A stretch of DNA of 64,000 nucleotides from Cepaea nemoralis (taxonomy: Eukaryota > Mollusca > Gastropoda > Stylommatophora > Helicidae). The notes beneath the pieces are model-generated. The model was not told the origin of the DNA and ran no database searches. It was given only the letters and a program-made list of their open reading frames with translations. Of this stretch, positions 1 to 10,516 are shown piece by piece; the stretch's first letter is position 1; each line of letters opens with the position of its first letter. The stretch lies in assembly GCA_014155875.1 (NCBI GenBank), contig JACEFZ010002134.1, forward strand, positions 10,001-74,000, read 5' to 3'. Made by a program: the position numbers and the translations under genes.

Positions 1-222
1 GAAGAAGAAGAAGACGAGTGGGGGAGGAAGAAGACGAGGAACAGAAAGAAGAAGAAACAGAATAAGAGGCCGAGAAAGACGAGGACGACGAGATGGGTCA
101 GAGGAAAAGAAAAAGAAGCAGTAGAAGAAGCGTGAGGGGCCAAGAAGAAGAAGACAAGGACGAAGAAAAAGATAAAGGGAGAGACAAAGGAAGGAAGGTA
201 GTAAGGAAGAAAGAAGAAGAAG
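1..222. repeat. Purine-rich imperfect GAA/GAC microsatellite
   Basis: The plus strand is almost purely A and G with GAA, GAC and GGA units and no regular longer period. It has no coding character. The array runs off the left edge, so its true length is unknown. Confidence 0.85.
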
Positions 223-433
223 AATCTATAGTTAGCAACGGTATGTTGGATACAGTTCACTGAAAGTTCGAAATGAAAGAAAACTGTACATGAACAGTAA
301 TTTTCATTATCCCTCGCAAGAGCATTGAGCCACTAGTGCGGCATCGATATTGTCTTTATAGTATGCTAATGGTAAACACATTTCCCATTACTGGTATAAG
401 ACCCATGACCTTGTATCTAGCCCAAACGGACTG

Positions 434-635
434 CTGGAAGGCCCCGCTATACATCGCTTCGGTTTACGTCGTTTCGCTATAACGTCGTTGTCACAATGTG
501 ACTTAACTTCACTTTACGTCGCTACTTTCCGCCATAACGTCGTCAGGTGTGAATACAGTTGTTTCGCTATACGTCGTTTCACTTGAAGTAGCGTTTTTCA
601 AGAACGTAACCCCGACGTTAACCGGGACCTTCCAG
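434..635. mobile_element. Short inverted-repeat (MITE-like) element
   Basis: The ends are inverted repeats: CTGGAAGGCCCCG at 434-446 and CGGGACCTTCCAG at 623-635, which match at 12 of 13 bases when one is reverse-complemented. The interior of about 200 bp has no ORF and repeats an ACGTCG/TTCGCTATA motif in both orientations, so it could fold into a long hairpin. I could not find a convincing target-site duplication, so the superfamily is unknown. A chance palindrome is less likely given the repeated interior motif. Confidence 0.5.
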
Positions 636-682
636 TATTGTTTTTTGTTCAATGTAATTAATCGATTGTTGCATATTGTTTG

Positions 683-790
683 GGCTCCGCAGTAGCACTG
701 TGGCTAGCACGTTTGCCTATGGACCGGTAGTCTTGTGTTTGAATGCCCACCCAGTCCGGTATTTAGAAAAAAAAGTTTTCTTGGCTTCCA
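683..790 (+). repeat. tRNA-like SINE head (uncertain)
   Basis: A box-A-like stretch (TGGCTAGCACG) is followed about 35 bp later by a box-B-like stretch (GTTTGAATGCC), then an A-rich run at about 768-777. The spacing and order match the RNA polymerase III promoter of a tRNA-derived SINE. It is degenerate and no second copy is obvious here, so a chance match is possible. Confidence 0.4.
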
Positions 791-960
791 AACTAAAAGG
801 GATAGCAGAAATGTTCAAGGAAATAAAGGCGTCAGACGTGATACTGACTCTATACTTGTGGTGCTGATACATTCTGGACAACTGGTAGCTATGATAAATG
901 ACATCAAGCCCAATCTACTATACATATAGGCGAGAAGGCAGTATGAGGCTACAATAGGAT

Positions 961-1732
961 TGTCACACGTCGTTCTTGATGATAATATCACGAAGTTCTT
1001 ACGATGATATGTTCATGATATTATCGTGTGATGGTCGTTGTCTAGGTAACGATACTCATGGTGTGTCAATGGAGATATCTAACTGTCTTGCAATATAACT
1101 CACCCCCGCAGTGCATGTTCACCAGTCATTAAACAAGATTCCGTTGGCGCACATAATCCTTTATTACAGAAATAAGACGGACAGACGGAACATGTTTATA
1201 CATCCAGAAATAATGTAATCCATAGAATATAATATCCTCCTCACAATTTTAACCAGCACACATCAATGCCTTCTCAAGCCTGCTTCATATCAAATCCACA
1301 AGACATTTAGTCCAGCTACTATCCACGGCTGGATCTCCTACAATACGACCCACACATTGGGTCGGAGCCACTGCTCAACTATGCAACCCACTCTGGGTTT
1401 TGGCCCTCACTCCCTATAGAACCCACTCTGGTTCAGGCCTGTCTTCACAACTAGGAGAACAACACAACACGGAGATCTCTAACTCCGCTTCTCCTTAGAA
1501 AACCGACCAGTTCGGCATCTACACATTAACTGTCCTGAAGTCCCTTGACTTCACACAAAATTAAACTGTCCTTCCCCCATCCCCTGGGGTCCACACTCAC
1601 CCTTCCCATTATTTCTCAGGACTGGCTGTTTTCTCATAGCCAGGTCAGTCACTTTACTGTCTCCCACTTTCATCTCCATTCTTTCTCATGCCCGGTCACT
1701 CAACTCAATGTCAATGACCCAGGCTTATGTCA
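961..1732 (-). repeat. 3' LTR of the Gmr1-like element
   Basis: This 772-bp repeat begins TGTCACACG and ends TTATGTCA on the plus strand. It matches 6780-7545 almost base for base. The main difference is 6 extra nucleotides near 1487 (CTAACTCCGCTTC versus CTAATTC). Confidence 0.93.
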
Positions 1733-1747
1733 TCACCCCCCTCTTAA
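1733..1747 (-). promoter_or_regulatory. Polypurine tract next to the 3' LTR
   Basis: On the minus strand the sequence TTAAGAGGGGGGTGA runs directly into the LTR (TGACATAAG). This is the expected plus-strand primer position for an LTR retroelement. Confidence 0.7.
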
Positions 1748-2038
1748 AAGAAAACTTCGTTTTCAAATATTGGGAGACTAACACTTACTAAACATGTGAC
1801 CCAGACATAATGCCTGGGTAGCCCTAAGTATGGCTGCACCTTACTCTAGCTACCACCCTAAATAATACATCAAATGCTCATAGTACACTCCCATATTCCC
1901 CACACATAAATACAAACAACTTTCTATCTTGTGTATCAATGCATGAACTAATACATCACATAATAATAATAATACATCATAGAAAAGCATTATACTTATG
2001 TACCCACAGGTCTCTTACTACTTCACGACCCCACAATA

Positions 2039-2572
2039 CTATTTGTGTACCGACCCTATATCAGGTGGTTCTGTTCTTGCATTAACCCTCCTCTGATTCC
2101 TGTCGATGCTGTGTCTACCTTTCATGTACCCATGACTCATGGTACCTCTACAATTACAACATCTGTTTGCTATCCCTAGCCCTGGGTCAGTAATGTCGCG
2201 AACACTCTTTTGACCTGACTCAACTTTCCTATCTGCATATTGCACCGTTACACTTGAGTCTCTGTTTAGTCTGAACTCTTTATTCAATCTTGGCCCATAT
2301 ATCGGGCACCTTGCTTTCTGCTGCATACGCCTTATGCCTATGTGCCCTGCACATGCACTATCCTGAGCTGTTCTAGTATATCGGTCTCTATGTGCTAAAG
2401 GTACTGCTACTTGCCCACGTGCAGTTCTGCTATCTGAAAACCTGCGAGTGAGAACATTGTTCTTCCTCTCGAAGCACCATCTACCTTTCTTTGACTGCCT
2501 ATGTTCTACTCTCCTACACCCTTGGGAACATTTGTTCAGAGTAGTATCTTGTCTCTGGGAGTCCACTAGCAC
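2039..2572 (-). pseudogene. Integrase zinc-binding (HHCC) remnant
   Basis: The 177-aa frame includes GQVAVPLAHRDRY followed by AQDSACAGHIGIRRMQQK. This strongly resembles the segment before and across the integrase N-terminal zinc-binding domain of gypsy elements (typically ...VPxxHRxxVLxLAHDSxxGGHxGxxKT). The later cysteines are degraded (SVTVQYADRK where a CxxC is expected). It follows the protease with no reverse transcriptase in between. After about 2200 the frame loses similarity, and no integrase core appears before the LTR. The rest of pol was therefore deleted. Confidence 0.6.
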
Positions 2573-2598
2573 TATATTTGGGATCCATTCTCATCTGC

Positions 2599-3325
2599 TC
2601 AAGCTGTACTATCCTTGTCCTGAGTTCCTGTGTCTACTTCAAGTGCCTCTTCTACCTCAGCTATACTCTCTAATTTAGGTTCTCTTGTGGTAACTACCTC
2701 ATTACTGCTTACACTATATTTTTGGTCCCAATAAACTACTTCCTCTTCTGTACAATCTTTAACTCCTATAACATTTCCTATGATCAAATCAGCCACTGGT
2801 GAGTCCAAAACACACGCTGTCACTCTTCCAGTGATATATGGTGTTTTTACTGTTATTATGGCTAATGGGTAGAACTCTACTGTGCCGTTGAATGTTATGC
2901 ATCTAATCTTTTTCCCTGTATAATCCGAGGGATCTATTAAACTTCTCCTCACTCCGATAGACGTACATCCGGAATCCCTAATTGTTAACGCTGGTCTATC
3001 ATTGACAAATCCCTGATGCAGCTTCAAGACTGCCTCCTTCATGCACTGCTGATCCTGCTTTCACTGTATGACCACATATTAGGACTGGCTGACTGTCTTT
3101 TTCAAAAAGAGGTTTGCACCCACTACAATCTTCATTGTTCAGCGTCTCAATTACTTGCGCTGCATTTGAGTGCTCTGTTTCTCTCATCCTACATTGATGG
3201 CTGACATGCCCCTTCTTTCCACATTTGAAACAAGTAATCTCCCTTTTACTGTTGTTCGTTGGTCCATCTGATGGTTGTGCATCACACTGCTGCCATTGTG
3301 TCTCCAGCTCCCACAATTCCAACAT
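2599..3325 (-). pseudogene. Zinc knuckle and aspartic protease region of the Gmr1-like element
   Basis: From 3325 the frame gives one CCHC knuckle, CFKCGKKGHVSHQC (C-x2-C-x4-H-x4-C), the nucleic-acid-binding end of Gag. After a further frameshift near 3045 the frame continues with LTIRDSGCTSIGVRRSLI. Its DSG triad is the active-site motif of a retropepsin-like protease, here in the DSGCT form usual in gypsy elements. A flap-like segment and IIGNVIG follow, as expected near the C-terminal end of the domain. It ends at a stop near 2599. The protease would process the polyprotein. The breaks make it non-functional here. Confidence 0.75.
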
Positions 3326-4477
3326 CCGGCATAATTTGGACGTCTCTGGAAGTTCCCTCTTCTATATGGGTACCGTCCTACTCTACCAACATTGTTTCCT
3401 CGGAAACCATTATCTTGAAGTTCTTGCTGCTCACCTTTCTGTGCTGAATCCACACTTTTCGCCCTTGGTCTGATGACTGGATTCTGGTCCTGTTTAGTGT
3501 ACGCTGCACAGACTATTTCCTCACTCATTAGTTTCCCAATAGATACGTTAGGATGTGCAGTCATGTAGTTTTGCCCTAACTGAGACATTGTGTCTATGTC
3601 CTTTGGCTTACGTTCCTCAAAGAAAGCTACTAAGTTAGAATTGCATACAGATACTACCTTGTCTCTTAACATTAGATCTACTAATTTATTAAAATCTTTC
3701 CCTACTTCTGCAAGCTCCATCCATTTGTTAAATGTATTCTTTACAGTGTTAACAAAATCTGTGAAATCTTGATTTGTCTCTGGCACTAACTGTCTAAACT
3801 TTGTTCTATATCCATGTTCAGTTAGTTGGAACTTTGTCAGCAAACGTTGACGTAAGATAGTGTAGTTGTTTCTTTCTTCTACAGGTAAATTGAACATGGT
3901 GTCTAGTGCCTTACCCGTAAGCAACTCGCCAAGTCGCATCGCATACTCCTTCTTCTGGAATGCCTAATGTTTTACAGACTGATTCGAATCTGCCAAGATA
4001 GATTTCAAGGCAATCCCGGTCCGTAAAATATGGCAGTTTTAATCTCTGTGACGACTGTGAAGGTCTTCTGCTTTCCTCACTTTGACCTTTCGAAGATAGT
4101 TCTAATTTTCTGAGTGCAATTTCAGCTTCCATCTTAATCTTCTCTTTCTCGATTTCCACCGCATTTGTTTGTTTTAACTTTTCAAGTTCCATTTGTGTCT
4201 TTCTCTCTTCCTGTAGACGCTTGTTTTCCATTTCAGCTAACGTTACTTCCTGTAGACGTTTGTTTTCCATTTCAGCTAGTTTTACTTGTGTCTCTTCCTG
4301 TAGACGCTTTGCCTCGCGTTCATTATGCCTCTCCTCTCTTTCCGTCTGTTTTTGTTCTTTTGCTTCTGCATACTCCTGTAACTCTTTACCTTTCATGCCT
4401 ATTCGTTCACTTGCTTCAATATATTCCATTAAAGTAGGCATCTTGTACTTGTGGACACGTTGCTGTGAATCAGCCAA
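3184..4477 (-). pseudogene. gag: Gag polyprotein of the Gmr1-like element (frameshifted)
   Basis: The protein starts at 4477 with MADSQQRVHKYKMPTL. A long charged coiled coil follows (about residues 25-135), with repeats of the kind AKRLQEE / AEMENKRLQEE. Next comes a capsid-like region starting LPYFTDRDCLEIYLGRFE and continuing in another frame from 3939 (MRLGELLTGKALDTMFNLP). This layout matches the SCAN-related gag of Gmr1-type elements. A frameshift lies near 3955, at the join of EEG and EYAMRLGELL. The C-terminal end has CWNCG near 3325, where the frame changes again before the zinc knuckle. It would form the particle shell, but in this state it cannot make one protein. The upstream boundary is chosen by the first Met before the coiled coil. 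Confidence 0.75.
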
Positions 4478-5185
4478 CTCTAAATGTACAGACTCTGCTG
4501 TTAGTCTTGTGTCACTTCCCTAAGTACACCAGCACTCCCTGTGTACGTAAATTCGTTGTGCAAAAATATCACTCTGTACTCACCCAGTCACTCTATAAGC
4601 ACTAGGTAGTGAGGGAGGAATATTACCTATACTCCCTTATATCTATATCTCTATGACCAATAGTTGTATAACATTTCTGGAAATATTGTTAAACATACAT
4701 ATAAATACATATACAAAACGAATGAATGATAACACTAAGTGTTTTCTATAAAACGACAGACTCACAAGCCAAGTACACGGAGACGGTGATCACAAAGAAA
4801 TAAACTACAGTAACAACCACAAGCTTGTGTAGGGACACCCACAGTGCGCGTAATATATAAATATAAACTGACAAAGACCACTAGACAGGAGACATGACGA
4901 AAGATCACAATAATAACATATATCCGACCACAACAGATATCATATGTAAATATAACGAAAAGAAAGAAGAGAAAAAAATATATCTTCAAAATGTACACAG
5001 CTGTGACGTCAGACAACACGTCTATAGATATTAATTAGGACTCCAATTCCCCTGCACGACACGTTAACTCATTAACGTTTTCCTTATAAAAAATATCTTA
5101 AGCACCAGAAAATATCCACGTTTTGCCAAGCCTATCCTGATGTAGATAGAGATCGCAACCAGTGCCTATCAACAACTACATGTAA

Positions 5186-5187
<2 letters not shown>

Positions 5188-5268
<81 letters not shown>
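5188..5268. repeat. (TA)n microsatellite
   Basis: About 40 uninterrupted AT units lie inside the leader of the LTR element. Confidence 0.97.
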
Positions 5269-5269
<1 letters not shown>

Positions 5270-6759
5270 TCCACAAACGATAACGACAGTTAAGACCATG
5301 AGAGCAACAGAATGTCCAACTGGTTGGCCGATAAATCTGTACTTATAATCCGTCGCCAAAAGTTCTTATTTTGCTGTTAATAGTTTGTCACAATATGCTG
5401 GAAATATCTGTGTTAAATTTGCGAAATGTCTACAACGCTCGATTGCAAAGCGACTTGTTGTTTTATTGAGTGTTTACTTCATTTCGCGTTGTGATCCCCA
5501 GTTCCAACTGTCGACAAAAGTTGAAGATGATAGTGATACCCAAACTGTTCTGTCTCGACCCAGTCCGTAACATTATTGTACTTTCTTTGGACGTGGTGGC
5601 ACCACAGTAATAATCCAAACGTCTTTATCCTATCGTTGTGGAGATGGTCCGTAGTTGTATCAATTATGTGATAGTTTTACTTTTAAAGACAAAGTTCATC
5701 ACAAAAAGACCTCAACTGTCCGCCGCTTTAACTGTGTAGAGTCAGTTCTTTTTCGGTAACTGTATGCCACCCAGCCTGCGGTGATGACATATCATCCTTC
5801 GTTGTAACAATGATTGCTCATGACAGAGTAATGGTAACGATAGTAGAACAGTTCAACAAAGACGAAACATAAAATCTGGCTTTCTTTCAAAACACCTTGT
5901 CTATCCAGATCTCCCTGACCTTGACCTTGCCGGACACCTCAAGTCAGTACCTCAGTCTTCTTTGTCACAATAATACACACTGTAAACTGACCGGACACTT
6001 TTCCCGTTATACAAAAAACACTTTCCACCCAACCTCTCAGCCCCGACACGGCTGCTCTTTTTTTTAACTTCGTGGAAAATCACACTTTCCACTGCTGCCC
6101 TAGCACGGCTGTGGTAGGGGTTAACGTAACTCTCCCCCGTACCTGGACGCTGGTGTCTCCACCCGTCCTATTACCTGCGTCGACAAATCTTGACCAGTCA
6201 ACTTGCGAAAACACAGTGCGCTTGCCTTCGCACACACACCAAATTATCCCACCACGCGCAGGATGTTGCGACGAAATCGCTCGCTGTCTTCAATCCTGTC
6301 CTGTCAAACACACACACACTAGGACTGACCGCACTTGTTGCAAACACCGTTTTGTCCCCGTGACATTTACCTGTGCTGTCCGCTCGCACTTCTGTCTCTT
6401 GACCTATAAACACATGCGCCTGGCCTCTCAACCCGACATTCCGTGCTGTTTGTGACTCGACACCCCTGTCACTGCAATCGACTCTCCCGGTTGATTTGTG
6501 CTGCGTTAATTTACCTGTAGTGTGACCTTCTCGCGAACTGTCTGTTATCTTTAGTATTACTGCCTGGTATCTCGTGAACTCTGTCCTTGACACACAAGCA
6601 CAAAAGAGTTGCTGTTAATCTCTTGACGCAGTACTGTCTAAATTGATGGAACGAAGTTACAGATACTAACTCCTCTCTTTCAGCGAAGAGCCCACAAATA
6701 TCTCAGAATGACACCAATGTCTATAATGCAATGGGTTTCTCAATATATCCCCGTCGTTC

Positions 6760-6777
6760 TTGCCAGGACAGACTCCA
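6760..6777 (-). promoter_or_regulatory. Primer-binding-site-like sequence
   Basis: Reading the minus strand out of the 5' LTR, TGGAGTCTGTCCTGG begins 2 nt after the LTR end. PBSs start with TGG because they pair with the CCA end of a tRNA. I did not assign the tRNA. Confidence 0.6.
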
Positions 6778-6779
6778 GA

Positions 6780-7545
6780 TGTCACACGTCGTTCTTGATG
6801 ATAATATCACGAAGTTCTTACGATGATATGTTCATGATATTGTCGTGTGATGGTCGTTGTCTAGGTAACGATACTCATGGTGTGTCAATGGAGATATCTA
6901 ACTGTCTTGCAATATAACTCACCCCCGCAGTGCATGTTCACCAGTCATTAAACAAGATTCCGTTGGCGCACATAATCCTTTATTACAGAAATAAGACGGA
7001 CAGACGGAACATGTTTATACATCCAGAAATAATGTAATCCATAGAATATAATATCCTCCTCACAATTTTAACCAGCACACATCAATGCCTTCTCAAGCCT
7101 GCTTCATATCAAATCCACAAGACATTTAGTCCAGCTACTATCCACGGCTGGATCTCCTACAATACGACCCACACATTGGGTCGGAGCCACTGCTCAACTA
7201 TGCAACCCACTCTGGGTTTTGGCCCTCACTCCCTATAGAACCCACTCTGGTTCAGGCCTGTCTTCACAACTAGGAGAACAACACAACACGGAGATCTCTA
7301 ATTCTCCTTAGAATACCGACCAGTTCGGCATCTACACATTAACTGTCCTGAAGTCCCTTGACTTCACACAAAACTAAACTGTCCTTCCCCCATCCCCTGG
7401 GGTCCACACTCACCCTTCCCATTATTTCTCAGGACTGGCTGTTTTCTCATAGCCAGGTCAGTCACTTTACTGTCTCCCACTTTCATCTCCATTCTTTCTC
7501 ATGCCCGGTCACTCAACTCAATGTCAATGACCCAGGCTTATGTCA
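6780..7545 (-). repeat. 5' LTR of the Gmr1-like element
   Basis: This 766-bp partner of the left repeat is the upstream LTR, because gag is read leftwards from it. It should carry the promoter. I did not identify a TATA box or poly(A) signal confidently. Confidence 0.93.
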
Positions 7546-7616
7546 AGGATTAACAAGCGCAGATAGAGCACAACTGCGGGGCCAACTGTTGGGAAGCTAA
7601 ATCGAAAGTCGATAAT

Positions 7617-7900
7617 ATGGCGCAGAGAAATGAACAGCCACAAGAACCGCAGACAGTAGCAGTACAGCACATCCAAGACAAACTAGCTCGTCCAGCAAAA
7701 AATCGAACGGGGCGTGGCGCGGATTTCTGAAATTAAGGCGGAGACAGGGGAAACTCTGAAAAAAGTCCAAGAAGAAAGAACACAGACTGAACTGTTCAAA
7801 ATGCAGACCAAGAATCTAACCGCTGAAATGCGCAAAGCAAGACCCAGACAGAAGTCGAAACAATAGAAGAGGAGACTGAAACATAAAGTGAAAGTAACCA
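7617..7900 (+). pseudogene. Broken Gag-like or unknown charged ORF next to the LTR element
   Basis: A frame beginning MAQRNEQPQEPQTV ends after 37 codons. One frame over it continues with a Lys/Glu-rich helix (ISEIKAETGETLKKVQEE). This looks like a frameshifted coiled coil from an older element that the LTR element landed in. There is no recognisable domain, so identity is unknown. Confidence 0.3.
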
Positions 7901-9440
7901 AGAAACAACAGTAAGCAGGCGGAGATAAGACTACACGCCACCCAAAACGAGAGCAGACAACACAAGCTATGAAAGGGAGAATAGACCCCGCACGTGCAAC
8001 AATAGACCAAGATACAAGGACAACGAATGGAGTCAATCTTAGGCCGACTGTCGATGATTCCCTCTCTGAAAGAAAAACACCATGAAATAGGGTGCTAACT
8101 GACAATACCAAGCCTGAGAAAAATGCAAACCAGACTAGACATGACAAGAAACCAACAAAGAAGAAAACAACACTAAGTTTAGAAACTCAGATAAAATAGG
8201 AAGCAAACCAAGCAACAACATATCTGAAAGCAGAAACTGAAAGAAGGCAAGTTAACGGCCCTAAATATAACCCATCTACAGACAGACAGACAGACAGCCA
8301 GACGGACGGACGGACGGACGGACGGAGGGACGGATGGACAGACAGTTGAACAACTTCTATCTTCAAGCAAGCATCAAGTTTTCTACTTTGTTACCATATG
8401 TGAGTATAGCGAATTCCCAGCTGAAGAGAGTGTCTGTTACCGACCAAGCTCAGATCTTGAAACTATTTAGTCACAAAATGTAGGTGTTATTTATTTGTTA
8501 GGAAGGAAGACTGCGAGTAAGGTAGCCGGTTACTTGATTTGTTATTGTCGTGAAGTAATATTTAACCCAAAAAGAAAGAAGTAAAGTACCCTTTTAAAGG
8601 CCTTAAGATGCACTAGGCACGTGGTGCTATATTTTTTTTTAAACCAGTGGGCACACAGTGTGTGAGGTAGTCAATATCACATCAGCCGCCTTTACTTCCC
8701 AAAGGGATTACTGACAAAGGGATATTACTCCAACATTGTACAGTGTATCAATATCTTTTTACTTTGAAGATTACTCCCCGTTACGGATAACTAGTGTTAG
8801 AGGAGATCGGACTTTCCACGGTTACTTACCTTTGTTATATTTCCAAGAAAAGTCTCTGCGGTGACTCCACATTGATTTTGGAGAGAGGCTCGAGTGTTCC
8901 AGTGACCCCAATAGTCATGCCGTCGGTAGGGTAGCTACTGTTAGTCTTCCATGACGAACAGGTCAAGGGATTGGAATACACACAACTGCTGACTTGTAGG
9001 TGGACTGGGAGCAGTCACAGGTATAGGAAAGCAAAGCAAATACAATTCTTGTCTACGTCGGATGTACTGGGCCACCGAATTGCAGAGACAATGCAAGGCA
9101 GCTCACTCGATGATAATGGTACCTCAGTGAACGAAATGAACTGAACAAACACTTTTGCTGGTTAACTGGAGATAAACACTGGGAAGGCTGCACCTGTTAA
9201 TAAGCAAATTACGACTAGAAAACAGCTCTGCTGTAGTTGATTTATGACTTAACAGAGAAATGAAAGAAAATATTGGCACAGTACGAGCATAAAGAACTAA
9301 TGAACTGGGAAGAAATGTATCTCATAAATTACTTAACACACAAGAGAAAAATTTTTAAAATCTTGAAATAATGAATGCCTGAAATTGTGCGATTTAATAG
9401 TTGGTGTAATTGCAAAGCTCTTTAATAAATAAGCAAATGT
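7901..9440. other. No gene seen; one tetranucleotide tract
   Basis: Apart from the CAGA/CGGA tract at 8277-8345, I see no ORF, tRNA-like or inverted-repeat structure that I would defend. The minus-strand frames here are Ser/Leu/Phe-rich shadows of purine-rich DNA. Confidence 0.6.
8277..8345. repeat. (CAGA)n/(CGGA)n tetranucleotide repeat
   Basis: CAGA units change into GACG/CGGA units and then back to GACA, a simple interrupted tetranucleotide array. Confidence 0.9.
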
Positions 9441-9554
9441 GTGTGTATTAATGGGGTTTTGTACGTGCGCGCGCGCGCGCGTGTGTGTGTGATTGAGAGA
9501 GAGGGAGACAGAGAGAGAAAGAGAGAGAGAGAAAGTGAGACAACGAAAGTGTGA

Positions 9555-9626
<72 letters not shown>

Positions 9627-9660
9627 ACAAACGAACGAACGAACGAACGAACGAACGAAC
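9441..9660. repeat. Compound microsatellite (GC/GT)n-(GA)n-(GT)n-(GA)n-(AACG)n
   Basis: Alternating purine-pyrimidine GC/GT runs (potential Z-DNA) are followed by GA runs and end in about seven AACG units. The AACG part is the tail of the LINE or SINE end that follows. Confidence 0.95.
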
Positions 9661-9770
9661 AAACTTTATTTTCGAAGGGTAACAAATTGGGCACTCAGGC
9701 CCGTCTTACATTCGGCCCTTCCAATCACTCATCTTTCGTTCATCAGTGCATAGTGCATTAACATAGGAAA
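9632..9770 (-). mobile_element. Retroposon 3' end with (GTTC)n tail
   Basis: Read on the minus strand, a conserved block containing GGGCCTG...GCCCAATT and AATAAAGTTTGTTCG ends in repeated GTTC. The same block is at 37052-37170. The terminal short repeat and AATAAA fit the 3' end of a LINE or of a SINE using that LINE's machinery. No protein is left, so the family is unnamed. Confidence 0.6.
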
Positions 9771-9829
9771 AATCATTGTCAAATGAATGTTGTAAGCATA
9801 AACAATGCATGTTACCATGTTATGAGACA

Positions 9830-10165
9830 AATCCACCACCCTCCCACCCATGCCCTATCCACCGCGTGTCTCCCACACACACATGTACCACCCAACCACA
9901 CACATACCCACAGGCACATACATGACCCCATCCATCCACCCATCCCCCAATCCACACATCCCACACAGACCCCCACATACATCATCACCCTACCCAAACA
10001 CACACGTCTCCCACCCGCCACACATCCACCCACCCACACACAAAACCAGGCAAACATGCAAGCAATCACCCATCCATACCCACCCACACATCCCCCACCT
10101 TCACCCATCTCCTCACCCACAAGCACACATCCTCCACCCATCCCATAACCTATCAACACTCACCC
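9830..10165. repeat. C/A-rich (ACCC-type) low-complexity region
   Basis: CCCACC/CACACC units recur irregularly and the minus strand is G-rich with many GGG runs. The long Pro/His/Thr frames across it are composition artefacts. Confidence 0.8.
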
Positions 10166-10336
10166 ACCCACATTCTGTATGCGCCCCAGTTCGTGACACT
10201 GTAAAGCAGACAATGTTAAAGTGCACAGGCATTAATCAATTGCTAAGAGAATTGTATGACTGCGCAATAAGACAGTAGACTGTGTTCCAACGATGAGCCA
10301 TCATATTCGAATTCTGATATTTGGATAGTGTTTCAC

Positions 10337-10465
10337 AAGAAACAAAAAGAAAATAAAAATGGAAATTAGTGAAGAACAGTATGGATTTGTGGAAGGAAAG
10401 GGCACAAACAATGCAATTTATACATTACGGACACTAATAGAAAGGTCAATAGAGAAACAGAGAGA
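10337..10465 (+). mobile_element. 129-bp duplicate of a LINE RT segment
   Basis: This stretch is identical, base for base as far as I can compare, to 11806-11934 inside the RT domain of the LINE just downstream. It encodes the same EEQYGFVEGKGTNNAIYTL segment. It lies upstream of the endonuclease part, out of normal order. Confidence 0.85.
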
Positions 10466-10516
10466 TGCAGGTGATTATGTTCACCAACTGCTATATCACA
10501 CAAGTACTGTTTAAGG

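Larger units (their letters stand above)
4478..6779 (-). other. Long 5' leader of the Gmr1-like element, no credible ORF
   Basis: About 2.3 kb separates the 5' LTR from the first gag codon. It contains a (TA)n tract (5188-5268) and no conserved protein on either strand. It may be a genuine long leader or carry older insertions that I cannot delimit. Confidence 0.6.
961..7545 (-). mobile_element. Gmr1-like Ty3/gypsy LTR retrotransposon, complete insertion, defective coding region
   Basis: Two direct repeats (961-1732 and 6780-7545) start with TG, end with CA and are flanked by the same 5 bp, AGGAT (956-960 and 7546-7550). This is a textbook integrase-generated insertion. Coding runs on the minus strand, so the right-hand repeat is the 5' LTR. 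A primer-binding-like TGG sequence lies 2 nt inside it, and a polypurine tract abuts the other LTR. The internal region holds a coiled-coil/SCAN-like gag with zinc knuckles, an aspartic protease, and then a piece of integrase zinc-binding domain. Protease followed directly by integrase is the order of the Gmr1 group, which also carries the gag from which vertebrate SCAN domains derive (established knowledge). The integrase core, reverse transcriptase and RNase H are missing. The frame breaks near 3955, 3250 and 3045. About three substitutions and one 6-nt indel separate the LTRs, so the insertion is young although the coding part is dead. Confidence 0.9.

Noticed and set aside
525..556. Minus-strand CTGACGA + CGTTATGGCG + GAAA in the MITE-like element
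   Set aside because: The core and a stem II can be drawn, but I found no convincing stem III and cleavage site; stem I would be at most three pairs. Probably chance within a repeated motif.
7683..8147. 154-aa Leu/Ser/Phe-rich membrane-like frame on the minus strand
   Set aside because: It is antisense of purine-rich sequence. The hydrophobicity is compositional and no homologous domain is visible.
9715..9750. Minus-strand CTGATGA-AC-GAAA
   Set aside because: Only two bases lie between the core halves, so stem II cannot form.
9830..10165. Interstitial telomere-like repeat
   Set aside because: Units are CCCACC/CACACC, not the regular CCCTAA of animal telomeres.
9783..10278. Pro/His-rich and Gly/Val-rich frames
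   Set aside because: They are translations of the ACCC-type low-complexity region.
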